Shown: positions 34,998 to 44,482 of the stretch, one piece after another
Layout of the letters: the number at the start of each line of letters is the position of its first letter
How positions within the stretch are numbered: position 1 is the first letter of the stretch
From: an uncultured Massilia sp.
GTDB taxonomy: Bacteria; Pseudomonadota; Gammaproteobacteria; Burkholderiales; Burkholderiaceae
DNA: 62,390 nucleotides
Reading direction: 5' to 3'
Assembly (NCBI GenBank): GCA_946481275.1
Contig: CAMLMV010000038.1
Span: forward strand, 1-62,390
Made by a program: the position numbers and the translations under genes
The notes under the pieces: generated by a model
Database searches by the model: none
Told to the model about the DNA's origin: nothing
The model's input: the letters and a program-made list of their open reading frames with translations, nothing else

Positions 34998-35995
34998 GCG
35001 GATTTTAAGGCGGGCAACGGATCCAGTGGCCGAAGTTCGTAACAGAGGTCGGCCCGGTCGGCCGTGGCGGCCGCCGACAGCAGGTAGCTGTCCAGGCCGA
35101 GTCGGCGCCCGGGCGCGTCCAGTTGCACCGGGCCCAGGTCCGCCTGGCGCAGCACGAGCACGATGTCGTAGGCGAGGGTCGGGACGGCGAACAGCTGCAG
35201 CAGGGTGCGCAGCGCGCGGGCGCCCGGCGCGCCGGGTAGAAAATGGTCGTAGCGGGCGCGGTCGAGGGGGCCGATGCGCACGCGCACGCGCAGGTCCGGG
35301 CGCCAGCTGCGTGCGCCCAGCAGCGTGCGGCGGCCCAGCAGCGCGTTGGCACCCAGGACGCTCTGCTCGCCGGGCGCGAGCGGGTCCCAGTGGCCGATGC
35401 CTTCCTGCACGCGCACGGCCACGCTGAAATGGCTGGACAGCACCCGTCCCAGCACGGCCGCCGACACGGGCCGCCGGCGCAGCAGGCCGGCGAATGCGGC
35501 CAGCGCGGTATCCGGCACGCCGTCGGGCGCAAAGACCCCGCCGGCCGGCACGCCGGCCAGCGCCAGCAGCAGCGGCAGGAACGCGTCGCGCGGGCCCGCC
35601 ACGAGGTGCTCGACCCGGTATTTCTGCCAGGCGCGGTACCACAGCGCGAGCATGCGCGTGCTGAACATGTCGAGGAAGGCGCGGGCCGCCTCCGCGTCCG
35701 GCCCATCCGCCGGCAGCGCGAGCAGCCGCTCCGTCACGTGCAGCGGCAGCGCCCCGTGCGCGCCCAGCAGGCTCATGAAGCTCGGCGTCAGGCGATAACC
35801 GTCGGGCTCGGGCGCCGCGGCTTCGATCTGGCTGGGCGGGAACGCCAGCGCGAGGCTGTTCGCGAAGCGCAGGTGCCGCGCCAGCGCCCGCCGTTCGGGG
35901 ATGCCGCGCTCGCCCAGCGCCAGCAACAGCAGGCGCACGGCCTGGACGAAGTCGAAGCGCTGGGGCTCGGCCAGCAGGCGGGCGATCAGGTCCAT
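34994..35995 (-). CDS. tssG: Type VI secretion baseplate protein TssG
   Basis: A 333-residue TssG (ImpH/VasB) protein, part of the cytoplasmic baseplate wedge with TssF, TssE and TssK. Conserved features: [20 protein letters not shown] at the N-terminus, [58 protein letters not shown], and [20 protein letters not shown]. Length is normal. It overlaps tssF by ten bases, so the pair is coupled. No other core T6SS gene is beside them: copA lies downstream and a divergent GST gene beyond tssF. Confidence 0.94.
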   Translation of the reverse strand: MDLIARLLAEPQRFDFVQAVRLLLLALGERGIPERRALARHLRFANSLALAFPPSQIEAAAPEPDGYRLTPSFMSLLGAHGALPLHVTERLLALPADGPDAEAARAFLDMFSTRMLALWYRAWQKYRVEHLVAGPRDAFLPLLLALAGVPAGGVFAPDGVPDTALAAFAGLLRRRPVSAAVLGRVLSSHFSVAVRVQEGIGHWDPLAPGEQSVLGANALLGRRTLLGARSWRPDLRVRVRIGPLDRARYDHFLPGAPGARALRTLLQLFAVPTLAYDIVLVLRQADLGPVQLDAPGRRLGLDSYLLSAAATADRADLCYELRPLDPLPALKSA

Positions 35996-37842
35996 CCGCC
36001 GCCGCTCGTGCGGGGAGAGCAGGCAATGATTTCGCGGCCCGTCTGCTGCGACACGACCTGCAGCCGCGTGAAGCAGTTCAGGTGGCCGTTCAGCGCGAAG
36101 TAATGGTCGAGCACCTGCACGAACGGATACAGGCCCGTGCCCGCGAACGCTTCCTCGTCGACGGTCAGCCGGATGCCGATGCCGGGCATCATGCTGGCGA
36201 CCGGCGCCGCGCCCACCCACGCACGCACCGTGCCGTGCTCCAGCCCGACGATGCCGGCGATCTGGCGCTGCGCGACCGGGGACCGCGGCAAGTCGTACAG
36301 CGCCAGCATCTTCTGGAAATCGGCCAGGCCCGCCATCGTCAGGCCCGCGTGGTTCAGCGCGAGGTGGGCGATGAGGCGCCAGTGCGACCCGCGCGTGCCG
36401 CCGAAGCGCCAGCTGGGCGTCGGTTTCCTCAGCATGCGGATGGGCGCCAGCGCGGACAGCTCGTCGCTGCGCAGGTCGCCCTGCGGCTGGCCGTAAGGCA
36501 GGCGTGACGGCACGTCGCGGTTACTGCACGTCAGCTCCGTGGACAGCGTCGCGCCGGCGGCATCCAGCGGGCGGAAGTCGGCGTCGACGAGGGCGATGCG
36601 CATCTCGTGGCCGGGGCTGACGGCCGCCGTCGCGTAATCGCGCCGCGCGATCCAGTAGTGCGCGCGGTGCGACGCTTCGCCGCCCGCCCTGCGCTCGTGA
36701 TCTTGCGAAGCGTCGCCGGGCGCATAGAGCGGATCGAACCGCGTGACGGTGCCCGTCCCTTCGCGCACGAGCCGGACGGCGTCCACGCTGTGGATCTCGT
36801 ACGCCGCCGCGTGCGCGCCGTCGGCCAGCAGCGGATAATCGGCACTCGTGTATGCGAGCTGCACGGGCGCCCCGGCCTTCGGGAACAGGTTGATGACGGG
36901 GGTGCAGCCGGTCAGCAGGTTGCGCGCGTCCACGCCGCCCAGCAAACGGGCCGCATCGGAATCCGGGGCGATGCCGGACAGCGCCAGGTGCAGCGTAAAA
37001 CGCCGGCAGCGCGGCGGCAGCAGGCCGACCAGCTGCGCCAGGTCGACGTCGATGAAGCTGAATTTTTCCGGATAACAGAAATACTCCGTCAGCAGGCGCG
37101 GGGCCGGATGCGACCGGGCGGGATACGGCAGCATGGCGTCGTCCTCCGCGAGGCCGGCCAGGCGCAGCGGGACGCGCGGCAGCGGCAGCCAGCCCTTGTC
37201 GCCTTCCGGCTGCACCCATGCCGCGGCACAGCGCAGGAACAGGGCGTCGACCAGCGCCGCGCGCGTCGACGCTTCGCCATCGGCAAACAGGCGCAGCGTG
37301 GGCGGCAACCGGCCGAAGTCGCCCCGGGTCGCCGCGATCGTCAGGCTGATGCCGCAACCCGCCCCGCGTGGCGCCCGCAGCGTGCGCGGCACCTCGAGCA
37401 CCGGCACGAACGCGAGACGGGCGACGGCGAGCGGCGCCAGCAGCACGTCGTAGACGGTGCGGAACAGGCACGGCGTATCGGTGCCGGCGCTCGTGCGCAG
37501 CATCGTGCCGCGCGCCAGCACGGACGGGGTGTCCGGCACTTCGGCCGGCCCGCGCTGTCCTACCTGGACGATGGAATACGACGGCAGCGGCCGCAGGTAA
37601 TGCGGGTACAGGCTGTCGAGCAGCGCTTCCGTGAACTTGGGGTAGTCGTCGTCGAGGCGCTTGTTGATGCGGGCGGACAGCAGCGCGACGGACTGGATGA
37701 GCCGGGCGACGCCGGGATCGTCCCAGGTCTCGCCGGCCACGTGCAGGTCGCCGGCGGGCTTGGGATAGCGGGCGCGGAATTCGCGCGCGAACTGGCCGAA
37801 CAATCCCAGCTCTTCCTCGTAATAGCGCAGCAGTTCGTCCAT
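35986..37842 (-). CDS. tssF: Type VI secretion baseplate protein TssF
   Basis: A 618-residue TssF (ImpG/VasA) protein. The N-terminus [20 protein letters not shown], followed by [19 protein letters not shown] sequence and [20 protein letters not shown], is diagnostic. Later blocks include [19 protein letters not shown] and the C-terminal [20 protein letters not shown], then [18 protein letters not shown]. The start is preceded by GGGGAG. TssF and TssG form the baseplate wedge that docks the tail sheath. Being the first gene of an isolated pair is unusual; normally tssE lies directly upstream. Confidence 0.94.
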   Translation of the reverse strand: MDELLRYYEEELGLFGQFAREFRARYPKPAGDLHVAGETWDDPGVARLIQSVALLSARINKRLDDDYPKFTEALLDSLYPHYLRPLPSYSIVQVGQRGPAEVPDTPSVLARGTMLRTSAGTDTPCLFRTVYDVLLAPLAVARLAFVPVLEVPRTLRAPRGAGCGISLTIAATRGDFGRLPPTLRLFADGEASTRAALVDALFLRCAAAWVQPEGDKGWLPLPRVPLRLAGLAEDDAMLPYPARSHPAPRLLTEYFCYPEKFSFIDVDLAQLVGLLPPRCRRFTLHLALSGIAPDSDAARLLGGVDARNLLTGCTPVINLFPKAGAPVQLAYTSADYPLLADGAHAAAYEIHSVDAVRLVREGTGTVTRFDPLYAPGDASQDHERRAGGEASHRAHYWIARRDYATAAVSPGHEMRIALVDADFRPLDAAGATLSTELTCSNRDVPSRLPYGQPQGDLRSDELSALAPIRMLRKPTPSWRFGGTRGSHWRLIAHLALNHAGLTMAGLADFQKMLALYDLPRSPVAQRQIAGIVGLEHGTVRAWVGAAPVASMMPGIGIRLTVDEEAFAGTGLYPFVQVLDHYFALNGHLNCFTRLQVVSQQTGREIIACSPRTSGGGWT

Positions 37843-37940
37843 GGCTCCCCATCGTTGCCCAAGACCAAGATACATGCTCCCACCCGGCGGAAAAGCATAT
37901 CTTGAGTACAATCAACGCTCTCAACCCGAAGGAGAGCGCC

Positions 37941-38651
37941 GTGACCGACCTGAACGACTTCCTCATCACGCAGAAATGGCCCCCGCAGCATCCCGACCGC
38001 CTGCAGCTGTACTCGCTGCCCACGCCGAACGGCGTCAAGGCGGCGATCATGCTCGAAGAGATCCAGCTGCCGTACGAGGTGCACCGTATCGCGTTCGACA
38101 AGAACGAGCAGACGACGCCGGAATTCATGTCGCTGAACCCGAACAACAAGATCCCCGCGATCCTCGACCCCAACGGCCCGGGCGGCAAGCCGCTGCCGCT
38201 GTGGGAATCGGGCGCGATCCTGCTGTACCTCGCCGAAAAGACCGGCAAGCTGGTCCCTGCCGATCCGGCGCTGCGCTACCAGACGATCCAGTGGCTGATG
38301 TTCCAGATGGGCGGCATCGGCCCGATGTTCGGCCAGCTGGGCTTTTTCCATAAGTTCGCCGGCCGCGAGTACGAGGACAAGCGCCCGCGCGACCGCTACG
38401 TGCACGAAGCCAAGCGCCTGCTGGGCGTACTGGACGGCCACCTGAAGGGCCGCGACTGGATCATGGGCGACGAATACACGATCGCCGACGTCGCGACGTT
38501 CCCGTGGGTGAACAACCTGGTCGGCTTCTACGACGCGGCGGAGATCGTCGGCTTCGACCGCTTCCCGGAAGTGGGCCGCGTGCTGGAAGCGTTCCGCGCG
38601 CGCCCCGCCGTCATCGAGGGTCTGCAGATCCCACGCGCGCCCTCGGCTTAA
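37941..38651 (+). CDS. Glutathione S-transferase family protein (YghU/YfcG-like)
   Basis: A 236-residue cytosolic GST. The GTG start (VTDLNDFLITQKWPP) is chosen for the AAGGAGAG site five bases upstream. The thioredoxin-like N domain has LYSLPTPNGVKAAIMLEEI, where Thr-Pro-Asn is the catalytic segment of the Nu-class/YfcG group. LNPNNKIPAILDPNG and LPLWESGAILLYLAEKTGKL complete the glutathione site. The helical C domain has WLMFQMGGIGPMFGQLGFF, typical of YghU/YfcG enzymes with disulphide-reductase and peroxidase activity. It is divergent from tssF, and its last four bases overlap the convergent SDR gene. Confidence 0.92.
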   Translation: MTDLNDFLITQKWPPQHPDRLQLYSLPTPNGVKAAIMLEEIQLPYEVHRIAFDKNEQTTPEFMSLNPNNKIPAILDPNGPGGKPLPLWESGAILLYLAEKTGKLVPADPALRYQTIQWLMFQMGGIGPMFGQLGFFHKFAGREYEDKRPRDRYVHEAKRLLGVLDGHLKGRDWIMGDEYTIADVATFPWVNNLVGFYDAAEIVGFDRFPEVGRVLEAFRARPAVIEGLQIPRAPSA

Positions 38652-39376
38652 GACAGAGTGCGCAGGTCCGCGATCACCTCGGCGCCAAACCCGGCGCCGA
38701 GCAGGTAGTCGACGAGACGCTCCGCGCATTCGTCCGGCTCGACGAGCGCGCCCGTCTCCTTCAGGTCGACGAAGCGCTTGCGCAGCGGGAAACGGTCTTC
38801 CGTCGTGGCGCGGATCTCGGCCTGCATGTCCGTGTCGATGACGCCGGGCGCGAGGCTGCAGATGCGCACCCCGCGTTCGCAATCGAGGGCGACGGCGCGC
38901 GCGTGCTGGTCGAGGGCGGCCTTCGTGGCGCAATAGACGCTCCAGCCCGGGTAGGCGTTGCGGCCGGCGCCGCTGGAAATGTGCAGGATGCGCCGCTGCG
39001 CCCCGCCGCTGGCGCGCACGACGGCGGCGGCGAGCGCCATCGGCGCCGCCACGTTCAGCTGCACGGCGCGCAATACCGCCTGCGGATCCTGCGCGTCGAG
39101 CGGGCCGACGGGGCTGACCATGCCCGCATTATTCAGCAGCAGGACGGCGCCGGTGCCGTCCAGGTAATCGCCCAGCATGCCGTCCGCGAGCCAGCGCGAC
39201 AGCGCCACGCTGTCGGCCAGGTCCAGTTCGACCTCGTCGAACAGGTCGGGATACACGTCCGCCAGGTCGGCCGAACGGGTGCGCGCCAGGCCGAGGACGG
39301 GCACGCCCCGCGCCAGCAGATTGGCGGCGAGCGCGGCGCCGAGGCCCCTCGTGTGGCCGGTGACGATTGCTTTCAT
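38648..39376 (-). CDS. Short-chain dehydrogenase/reductase
   Basis: A 242-residue NAD(P)-dependent SDR. The cofactor motif is shortened (IVTGHTRGLGAALAANLLAR); NNAG at VLLLNNAGMVSPVGP, the catalytic ISSGAGR Ser and YCATK (YxxxK) are all present. The C-terminal LAPGVIDTDMQAEIR follows the classical pattern. It resembles the sepiapterin reductase/benzil reductase-like branch. The substrate is unknown. The start has a CAGGAG site nine bases upstream. It is divergent from the GGDEF-EAL gene. Confidence 0.88.
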   Translation of the reverse strand: MKAIVTGHTRGLGAALAANLLARGVPVLGLARTRSADLADVYPDLFDEVELDLADSVALSRWLADGMLGDYLDGTGAVLLLNNAGMVSPVGPLDAQDPQAVLRAVQLNVAAPMALAAAVVRASGGAQRRILHISSGAGRNAYPGWSVYCATKAALDQHARAVALDCERGVRICSLAPGVIDTDMQAEIRATTEDRFPLRKRFVDLKETGALVEPDECAERLVDYLLGAGFGAEVIADLRTLS

Positions 39377-39462
39377 GGGATTCTCCTGGGGCGGTATAGG
39401 AAATGTTAACCCAAGGACGCCCTACCGCCAATCGTGCGCACCTATACGAACGTATGAGGGCC

Positions 39463-39476
39463 CATACCGAGGTCTG
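39463..39476 (+). promoter_or_regulatory. Predicted LuxR/FixJ-type operator before the GGDEF-EAL gene
   Basis: CATACCGAGGTCTG matches the perfect palindrome at 44431-44444 at 12 of 14 positions. Its centre lies about 32 bases before a TACGAT -10-like box (39501-39506), almost the same spacing as at the other site. A further ATACG-AA-CGTAT repeat sits just upstream (39444-39455). Confidence 0.5.
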
Positions 39477-39532
39477 ATGGCGCGCCGCGCGCGGCCGGCC
39501 TACGATGCTGGCATTTCGACAAGGAGACCATC

Positions 39533-42247
39533 ATGCCGCTGCATCGCCTGCTCCGTTTGACCGCCGCGCGCCGCCGCCTCACGGAGTGGCTGATCCTGGC
39601 CGCGGGCCTCGTATCGTCCGGCCTCGCGCTGGTCTGGATGGTCTGGACCGAGCGCGGCGAGGCGTTGTCCGAGGACGCCGACCGCATGCGCGCCCAGGCC
39701 GTCGTCATCGACCAGACGCTGCACCGCCAGCTCGAGGGCATCCGCTGGGCGCTGGACGGCTCGCGCGCCGCGCTGGCGCCGAACGGCGGCTGCGACCTGG
39801 CCTGCCGCCGCACCCTGCTCCAATCCCTGAAGCGCGCCATGCCGGGCGTGCGCGCGCTGCTGGCCGTCGGCCCGGGCGGCCGCATCGAGATCTCCGACGA
39901 CGACCTGGGCGACCGCCGCCTCGACGACAGGCGCTTCCTTGCCCAGGTGCCGCACATGTGCGACGGCCGCACGTTGTACCTGTCCGATCCGTACGAGATC
40001 CAGCCGAACCAGTTCAACCTGAAGGTGGCGATGTCGCTCGACGCGGGCGACGGGTGCGGCCACGGCGCCGTCGCCGCGATCCTCAATCCGGAATACTTCG
40101 ACGCCGTGATGCGCTCCGCGCTGTACGCGCCCGACATGACGATCACGATCACCGACCTGGAGGGCCACCGCCTGCTGTACGTCCCGCCCGATCCGGAAGT
40201 GATGCGCGCGGGCGCCCTGCACCCGGATGCGATGCTGGCCGCGCACCGCGCCAGCGGCGAACGGGTGTCGGTCCGGCGCGGCGTGGGTGCCGACGGCGTC
40301 GACCGTCTCGTCGTCCAGCGCAGCATGCGGGTGGAAAACCTGGGCATGGACCGCGGCCTCGTCGTCGCCCTCGCCCGCGACGCCGGCCGCATCAACGCCG
40401 GCTGGCACCGCCTCGCGCTCGTCTCCACCACGGCCTGGACGCTGTTCTGGTCCGCCTGCGCGGCCGCCCTGCTGTTCGCCCAGCGCCGGCGCGCCGCGCT
40501 GGAACGGCTGGCGCGCAATGCCGAAGCCGAACGCGCCGCCGCCGCCGAGCGCGTGGAACTGGCGCTGAACGGCGCGAGCCTGGGCCTGTGGGACTGGCAC
40601 ATCCCGTCCGGCCGGCGCACGGTGGACGGGCGCGCCTGCGCCATCCTCGGCTACACCCGCGACGAGCAGAACCGCCAGAGCGACGAAGGCGACATGTTCT
40701 CCCCCGTCCATCCGGAAGACCGCGAGCTGCTGCGCCATGCGCTCGACCAGCACCTGCAGGGCGCGGTCCCCGCGTTCGAGGCCGAGTTCCGCATGCGCCA
40801 CCGCAACGGCCATTGGGTGTGGGTGCAGTCGCGCGGCAAGGTCGTCGAGCGCGGGCCCGATGGCCAGCCCGTCCGCATGGTCGGCACGCGCACCGACATC
40901 AGCGCGCGCAAGCAGGCCGAGGCGGATATCGCCCATCTCGCATTCTACGACGGCCTGACCAACCTGCCGAACCGCCGCCTGCTGATGGACCGCCTGGGCC
41001 ATGCCGTGGCCAAGTGCGAGCGCAACGGCGGCCTCGGCGCCGTGCTGTTCGTCGACCTGGACAACTTCAAGACCCTGAACGACACGCGCGGCCACGACAT
41101 GGGCGACCGCCTGCTGGAAATGGTCGCGTTCCGGCTGCAGCAGGTCACGCGCGAGGCGGACACCGTGGCCCGCCTCGGCGGCGACGAATTCGTGCTGCTG
41201 CTGGAAGACCTGGGCACGTCAAGCGTCGATGCGACGGCGCACGCCGAACTGGTGGCCAGCAAGATCCTGGGCACGCTGTCCCTCGCCTACACGCTGGACG
41301 GCCACGAGCTGCGCAGCACGCCCAGCATCGGCGTCTCCCTGTTCGGCAATGCGAACCACGTCGTGCACGACCTGCTGCGCCAGGCCGACATGGCCATGTA
41401 CGAAGCCAAGTCGGCCGGCGGCGCCACGTTCCGCTTCTTCGACCCCAGCATGCAGGCCGCCGTCGACGCCAGCACGAGCCTGGAGACCGATCTGCGCTTC
41501 GCGCTGGCGCGGCGCGAGTTCGAGCTGTATTACCAGCCCGTCGTCAACCCGATGGGGCTGATGGTCGGCGTCGAGGCGCTGATCCGCTGGCACCATCCGA
41601 AACAGGGCCTCACGGGCCCCGGCACGTTCATCGCCCAGGCCGAGAAATCCGGGCTGATCGTCGGCATCGGCGACTGGGTGCTGCAGGAAGCGTGCCGCCA
41701 GCTCGCGCGCTGGTCCATTGATCCGGCCGCGCAGCACTTCACCATCGCCGTCAACGTCAGCGCGCGCCAGTTCCGGCAGGAGGATTTCGTGCCGCGCCTG
41801 CTCGAGATCCTCGCGCACAGCGGGGCCGACCCGCGCCGCCTCAAGCTCGAGCTGACGGAAAGCGTGCTGCTGGCCGACGTGGAGGACACCATCGCGCGCA
41901 TGACGGCGCTGAAAGAGCAAGGCATCGGCTTCTCGCTCGACGATTTCGGCACCGGCTATTCGTCGCTGAGCTATCTGCAGCGGCTGCCGCTGGACCAGCT
42001 CAAGATCGACCAGTCGTTCGTGCGCGACATGCTGAGCGTGCCGCACGCCGCAAGCATCGTCCAGGCCATCGTGCACCTGGCGGGGAATCTCGGCCTGCAC
42101 GTCGTGGCCGAGGGCGTCGAGGACGAAGCGCAGTGGGACCAGCTGCGCGCGCTGGGCTGCGGCGGGTTCCAGGGCTATCTGTTCGCGCGGCCGATGCCTC
42201 TCGCCGAGCTGGCCGCGCTGGCCGGGGAAGACGCCGTGCCCGCGTGA
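39533..42247 (+). CDS. Membrane sensor GGDEF-EAL protein
   Basis: A 904-residue c-di-GMP enzyme. A first helix (about 19-37) and a second (about 305-322) enclose a periplasmic Cache-like sensor domain (about 40-300) with several Cys. A PAS domain (about 340-455) with PAC-type ending FRMRHRNGHWVWVQSRGK follows. The GGDEF domain has an intact GGDEF (549-553) and a READ I-site. The EAL domain has EAL (681-683), LKLELTES, and DDFGTGYSSLSYL, so phosphodiesterase residues look complete. Both activities are possible; many such proteins act mainly as phosphodiesterases with GGDEF as GTP sensor. AAGGAG precedes the ATG. A LuxR-type operator lies upstream, and the likely regulator is encoded two genes downstream. 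Confidence 0.93.
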   Translation: MPLHRLLRLTAARRRLTEWLILAAGLVSSGLALVWMVWTERGEALSEDADRMRAQAVVIDQTLHRQLEGIRWALDGSRAALAPNGGCDLACRRTLLQSLKRAMPGVRALLAVGPGGRIEISDDDLGDRRLDDRRFLAQVPHMCDGRTLYLSDPYEIQPNQFNLKVAMSLDAGDGCGHGAVAAILNPEYFDAVMRSALYAPDMTITITDLEGHRLLYVPPDPEVMRAGALHPDAMLAAHRASGERVSVRRGVGADGVDRLVVQRSMRVENLGMDRGLVVALARDAGRINAGWHRLALVSTTAWTLFWSACAAALLFAQRRRAALERLARNAEAERAAAAERVELALNGASLGLWDWHIPSGRRTVDGRACAILGYTRDEQNRQSDEGDMFSPVHPEDRELLRHALDQHLQGAVPAFEAEFRMRHRNGHWVWVQSRGKVVERGPDGQPVRMVGTRTDISARKQAEADIAHLAFYDGLTNLPNRRLLMDRLGHAVAKCERNGGLGAVLFVDLDNFKTLNDTRGHDMGDRLLEMVAFRLQQVTREADTVARLGGDEFVLLLEDLGTSSVDATAHAELVASKILGTLSLAYTLDGHELRSTPSIGVSLFGNANHVVHDLLRQADMAMYEAKSAGGATFRFFDPSMQAAVDASTSLETDLRFALARREFELYYQPVVNPMGLMVGVEALIRWHHPKQGLTGPGTFIAQAEKSGLIVGIGDWVLQEACRQLARWSIDPAAQHFTIAVNVSARQFRQEDFVPRLLEILAHSGADPRRLKLELTESVLLADVEDTIARMTALKEQGIGFSLDDFGTGYSSLSYLQRLPLDQLKIDQSFVRDMLSVPHAASIVQAIVHLAGNLGLHVVAEGVEDEAQWDQLRALGCGGFQGYLFARPMPLAELAALAGEDAVPA

Positions 42248-42317
42248 GACCATCCATTCAGCCAGTTGGCCGCCGGCGCGCGCCGATGTATGCTCGCGGC
42301 TGAACTGGAGTCCTTAC

Positions 42318-43817
42318 ATGCCGCGACGCCGCACCCACCCCGTGCAATCCGCCATCCTGCTGCTTCTCACCGCCGCGATCTTCGCGGTCGACGCCTTCAC
42401 GCGGCTCGACACGGCCATCGCCGTGATGTACGTCGTCGTGCTGCTGCTGGCGTCGCCCGTGTGGCCGCGCCGGTACACGCTCGCGCTGGGCGCGGCCTGC
42501 GTGCTGCTGACCATGGGCGCCTACGCCGTCGCGCACGGCCTGCGCGTGGCGCCGTCCCCGGCCGGGCGTGCCCTCGTCAGCATCGCGGCCATCGCCATCA
42601 CGACCTGGCTCGTCATCCAGCGCCAGCAGGCCACGGACCGGCTGCGCCAGCGCGAGCAGGCATTGCGCCGCAGCCAGGCCTTCCTCGCCGGCGCCCAGCG
42701 GCTCACGCGCACGGGCAGTTTCGGCATCCGCGTGCCGGACGGCACGATGGTGTGGTCGGAGGAAGCCGCGCGCATCTTCGGCTATCCGGGCGACGCCGCG
42801 CCCGACATGGACCGCGTGCTCGCGCACACCCTGCCCGAAGACCGTGCGCTCGTCACGGCCGCCATGCGCCGCACGTTCGCGTGCGAAGGCCACATCGACG
42901 TCGCGCACCGCCTGCTGCTCCCGGACGGCACGATCCGCCACGTGCACGTGCTGGCCGAGGCCTCGTACGACGCCGACGGCCGCTGCGAATACCTGGGCGC
43001 CGTCACGGACGTCACCGCGCGCGTGGAAGCCGAACAGCAGCTGCACGCGTCGCACGTCCAGCTGGCGCACGCGGCCCGCGTCAGCATGCTGGGCGAACTC
43101 GCGGCCTCCGTCGCGCACGAAGTCAACCAGCCGCTGACGGCGATCGTCGCCAACGCCCAGGCCGGACGGCGCTGGCTCGGCCGCGCGGAGCCCGACATCG
43201 GCGAGGCCCTCGGCGCGCTGGACGGCATCGTGCAGGCGAGCGAACGCGCGGGCCAGGTCATCCGCCGCATCCGCGCGCTGGCCCGCCGCACCGAACCGGA
43301 ACACGTGGCGCTGGACCTGAATGTGCTCGTGCAGGACACGGTCGAACTGCTGCAGCGCGAACTGGACCGCCGGCCGCTGGCGCTGCGCGTGGACCTGGCG
43401 CCCGGCCTGCCGCCCGTGATGGGCGACCGCATCGAGCTGCAGCAGGTCTTGATCAACCTCGTCATGAACGCCCTGCAGGCGATGGACGGCCTCGCGGATA
43501 ACCGCCTGGAACTGCGCCGCCTGGAACTGCGCCGCCTGGAACTGCGCACGCGCCAGGACGACGGCATGGTCCTCGTGAGCGTGCGCGACAGCGGCCCGGG
43601 CATCGCCGACGCCGACGGCGCGCGCCTGTTCGAACCGTTCTTTTCGACCAAGGCCGACGGCATGGGCCTCGGCCTGCCGATCTGCCGCTCCATCATCGCC
43701 CGCCACGGCGGCCGCATCGCCGCGCGCAGCACGCCGCCCGGCTCCACGTTCAGTTTCGACATCCCCATCCATCAGGAAGCAGCCCTCCATGAACAGCAGT
43801 CCGACGCCCTCCCGTGA
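42318..43817 (+). CDS. MASE/PAS sensor histidine kinase (FixL/TodS-like)
   Basis: A 499-residue membrane kinase. The N-terminal region (about 8-100) has about four hydrophobic helices (VQSAILLLLTAAIFAVDAFT onward) forming a membrane sensor. A PAS domain (about 120-235) follows (LTRTGSFGIRVPDGTMVWSE). HisKA is of the type seen with FixJ partners: SMLGELAASVAHEVNQPLTA (His267). The HATPase has NLVMNALQAMDG, RDSGPGI, LFEPFFSTKADGMGLGLPI. Between the N box and G1 lies a triple LELRR repeat. The gene overlaps the FixJ-type regulator by 29 bases, so they form a two-component pair. Confidence 0.92.
   Translation: MPRRRTHPVQSAILLLLTAAIFAVDAFTRLDTAIAVMYVVVLLLASPVWPRRYTLALGAACVLLTMGAYAVAHGLRVAPSPAGRALVSIAAIAITTWLVIQRQQATDRLRQREQALRRSQAFLAGAQRLTRTGSFGIRVPDGTMVWSEEAARIFGYPGDAAPDMDRVLAHTLPEDRALVTAAMRRTFACEGHIDVAHRLLLPDGTIRHVHVLAEASYDADGRCEYLGAVTDVTARVEAEQQLHASHVQLAHAARVSMLGELAASVAHEVNQPLTAIVANAQAGRRWLGRAEPDIGEALGALDGIVQASERAGQVIRRIRALARRTEPEHVALDLNVLVQDTVELLQRELDRRPLALRVDLAPGLPPVMGDRIELQQVLINLVMNALQAMDGLADNRLELRRLELRRLELRTRQDDGMVLVSVRDSGPGIADADGARLFEPFFSTKADGMGLGLPICRSIIARHGGRIAARSTPPGSTFSFDIPIHQEAALHEQQSDALP
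43503..43547 (+). repeat. Three perfect 15-bp tandem repeats within the kinase gene
   Basis: CGCCTGGAACTGCGC occurs three times head to tail (43503-43517, 43518-43532, 43533-43547), encoding RLELR three times in the ATP-binding domain between the N box and the RDSGPGI motif. The unit is a multiple of three, so copy-number change would lengthen or shorten the protein without breaking the frame. Confidence 0.97.
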
Positions 43818-44439
43818 ACTCGTGTACGTCGTCGACGACGACGCCGGCGTGCGCGACAGCCTCTCGCGGCTGCTGCGTTCCGTCGGCATGGAGGTGGGAG
43901 TTTACGGCAGCGTGGCCGACTTCGCGCGCGCGCGCCGGCCGGACGTGTGCAGCTGCCTGCTGCTGGACGTGCGCCTGCAGGGCGCGAGCGGCCTCGACCT
44001 GCAGGGCCAGCTGAACCGCGACGGCGTCCCGCTCCCGGTCGTGTTCATGACGGGCTTCGGCGACATCCCGATGACGGTGCGCGCGATGAAAGGCGGCGCC
44101 GTCGACTTCCTCGCGAAACCGTTCCGCGAACAGGACCTGCTGGACGCCGTCCACCAGGCCCTCGCGCGCGACCGCGAACGGCGCGCGAAGAGCCACGCGC
44201 ACGAGGCGCTGGCGGCCCGCTACGCGTCGCTCACGCCGCGCGAAAAACAGGTCATGGCGCTGGCCGTGCGCGGCCTGATGAACAAGCAGATCGCGGGCGA
44301 AACGGGCACGAGCGAAATCACCGTCAAGATCCACCGCGGCAACGCGATGCGCAAGATGGAGGCGAAGACGTTCGCGGACCTCGTGCGCATGGCCGAGGCG
44401 CTTGATATCACACATGGCCACGATGCCACTCATACCTAG
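43789..44439 (+). CDS. FixJ/NarL-type response regulator
   Basis: A 216-residue transcription factor. The receiver (about 10-125) has VYVVDDDAGVRDSLSRLLRS, Asp60 in LLDVRLQGASG, FMTGFGDIPMTVRAMKGGAV and FLAKPF, the FixJ/TtrR pattern. The LuxR-type helix-turn-helix (about 148-205) reads LTPREKQVMALAVRGLMNKQIAGE then SEITVKIHRGNAMRKM. The upstream kinase overlaps it and is the expected phosphodonor. It probably binds the CATACCTAGGTATG-type palindromes flanking the cluster, one of which covers its own stop codon. Confidence 0.93.
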   Translation: MNSSPTPSRELVYVVDDDAGVRDSLSRLLRSVGMEVGVYGSVADFARARRPDVCSCLLLDVRLQGASGLDLQGQLNRDGVPLPVVFMTGFGDIPMTVRAMKGGAVDFLAKPFREQDLLDAVHQALARDRERRAKSHAHEALAARYASLTPREKQVMALAVRGLMNKQIAGETGTSEITVKIHRGNAMRKMEAKTFADLVRMAEALDITHGHDATHT

Positions 44440-44444
44440 GTATG
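44431..44444 (+). promoter_or_regulatory. Perfect 14-bp palindrome, predicted FixJ/LuxR-type operator
   Basis: CATACCTAGGTATG is a perfect inverted repeat overlapping the stop codon of the FixJ-type regulator. Its centre lies 32 bases before TATGCT (44470-44475), the likely -10 of the next gene, placing it at about -43 from the transcription start, where a class II activator would bind next to RNA polymerase. A 12/14 match lies before the GGDEF-EAL gene. Confidence 0.62.
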
Positions 44445-44482
44445 ATTCCGTGCGCATGGGACGGGACGGTATGCTGCGCGGC

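Noticed and set aside
34941..36026. N-terminal extension of the CopA frame into the tssG region
   Set aside because: The frame is open by chance; a strong ribosome binding site, a CueR promoter and the HMA domain all place the start at 34940.
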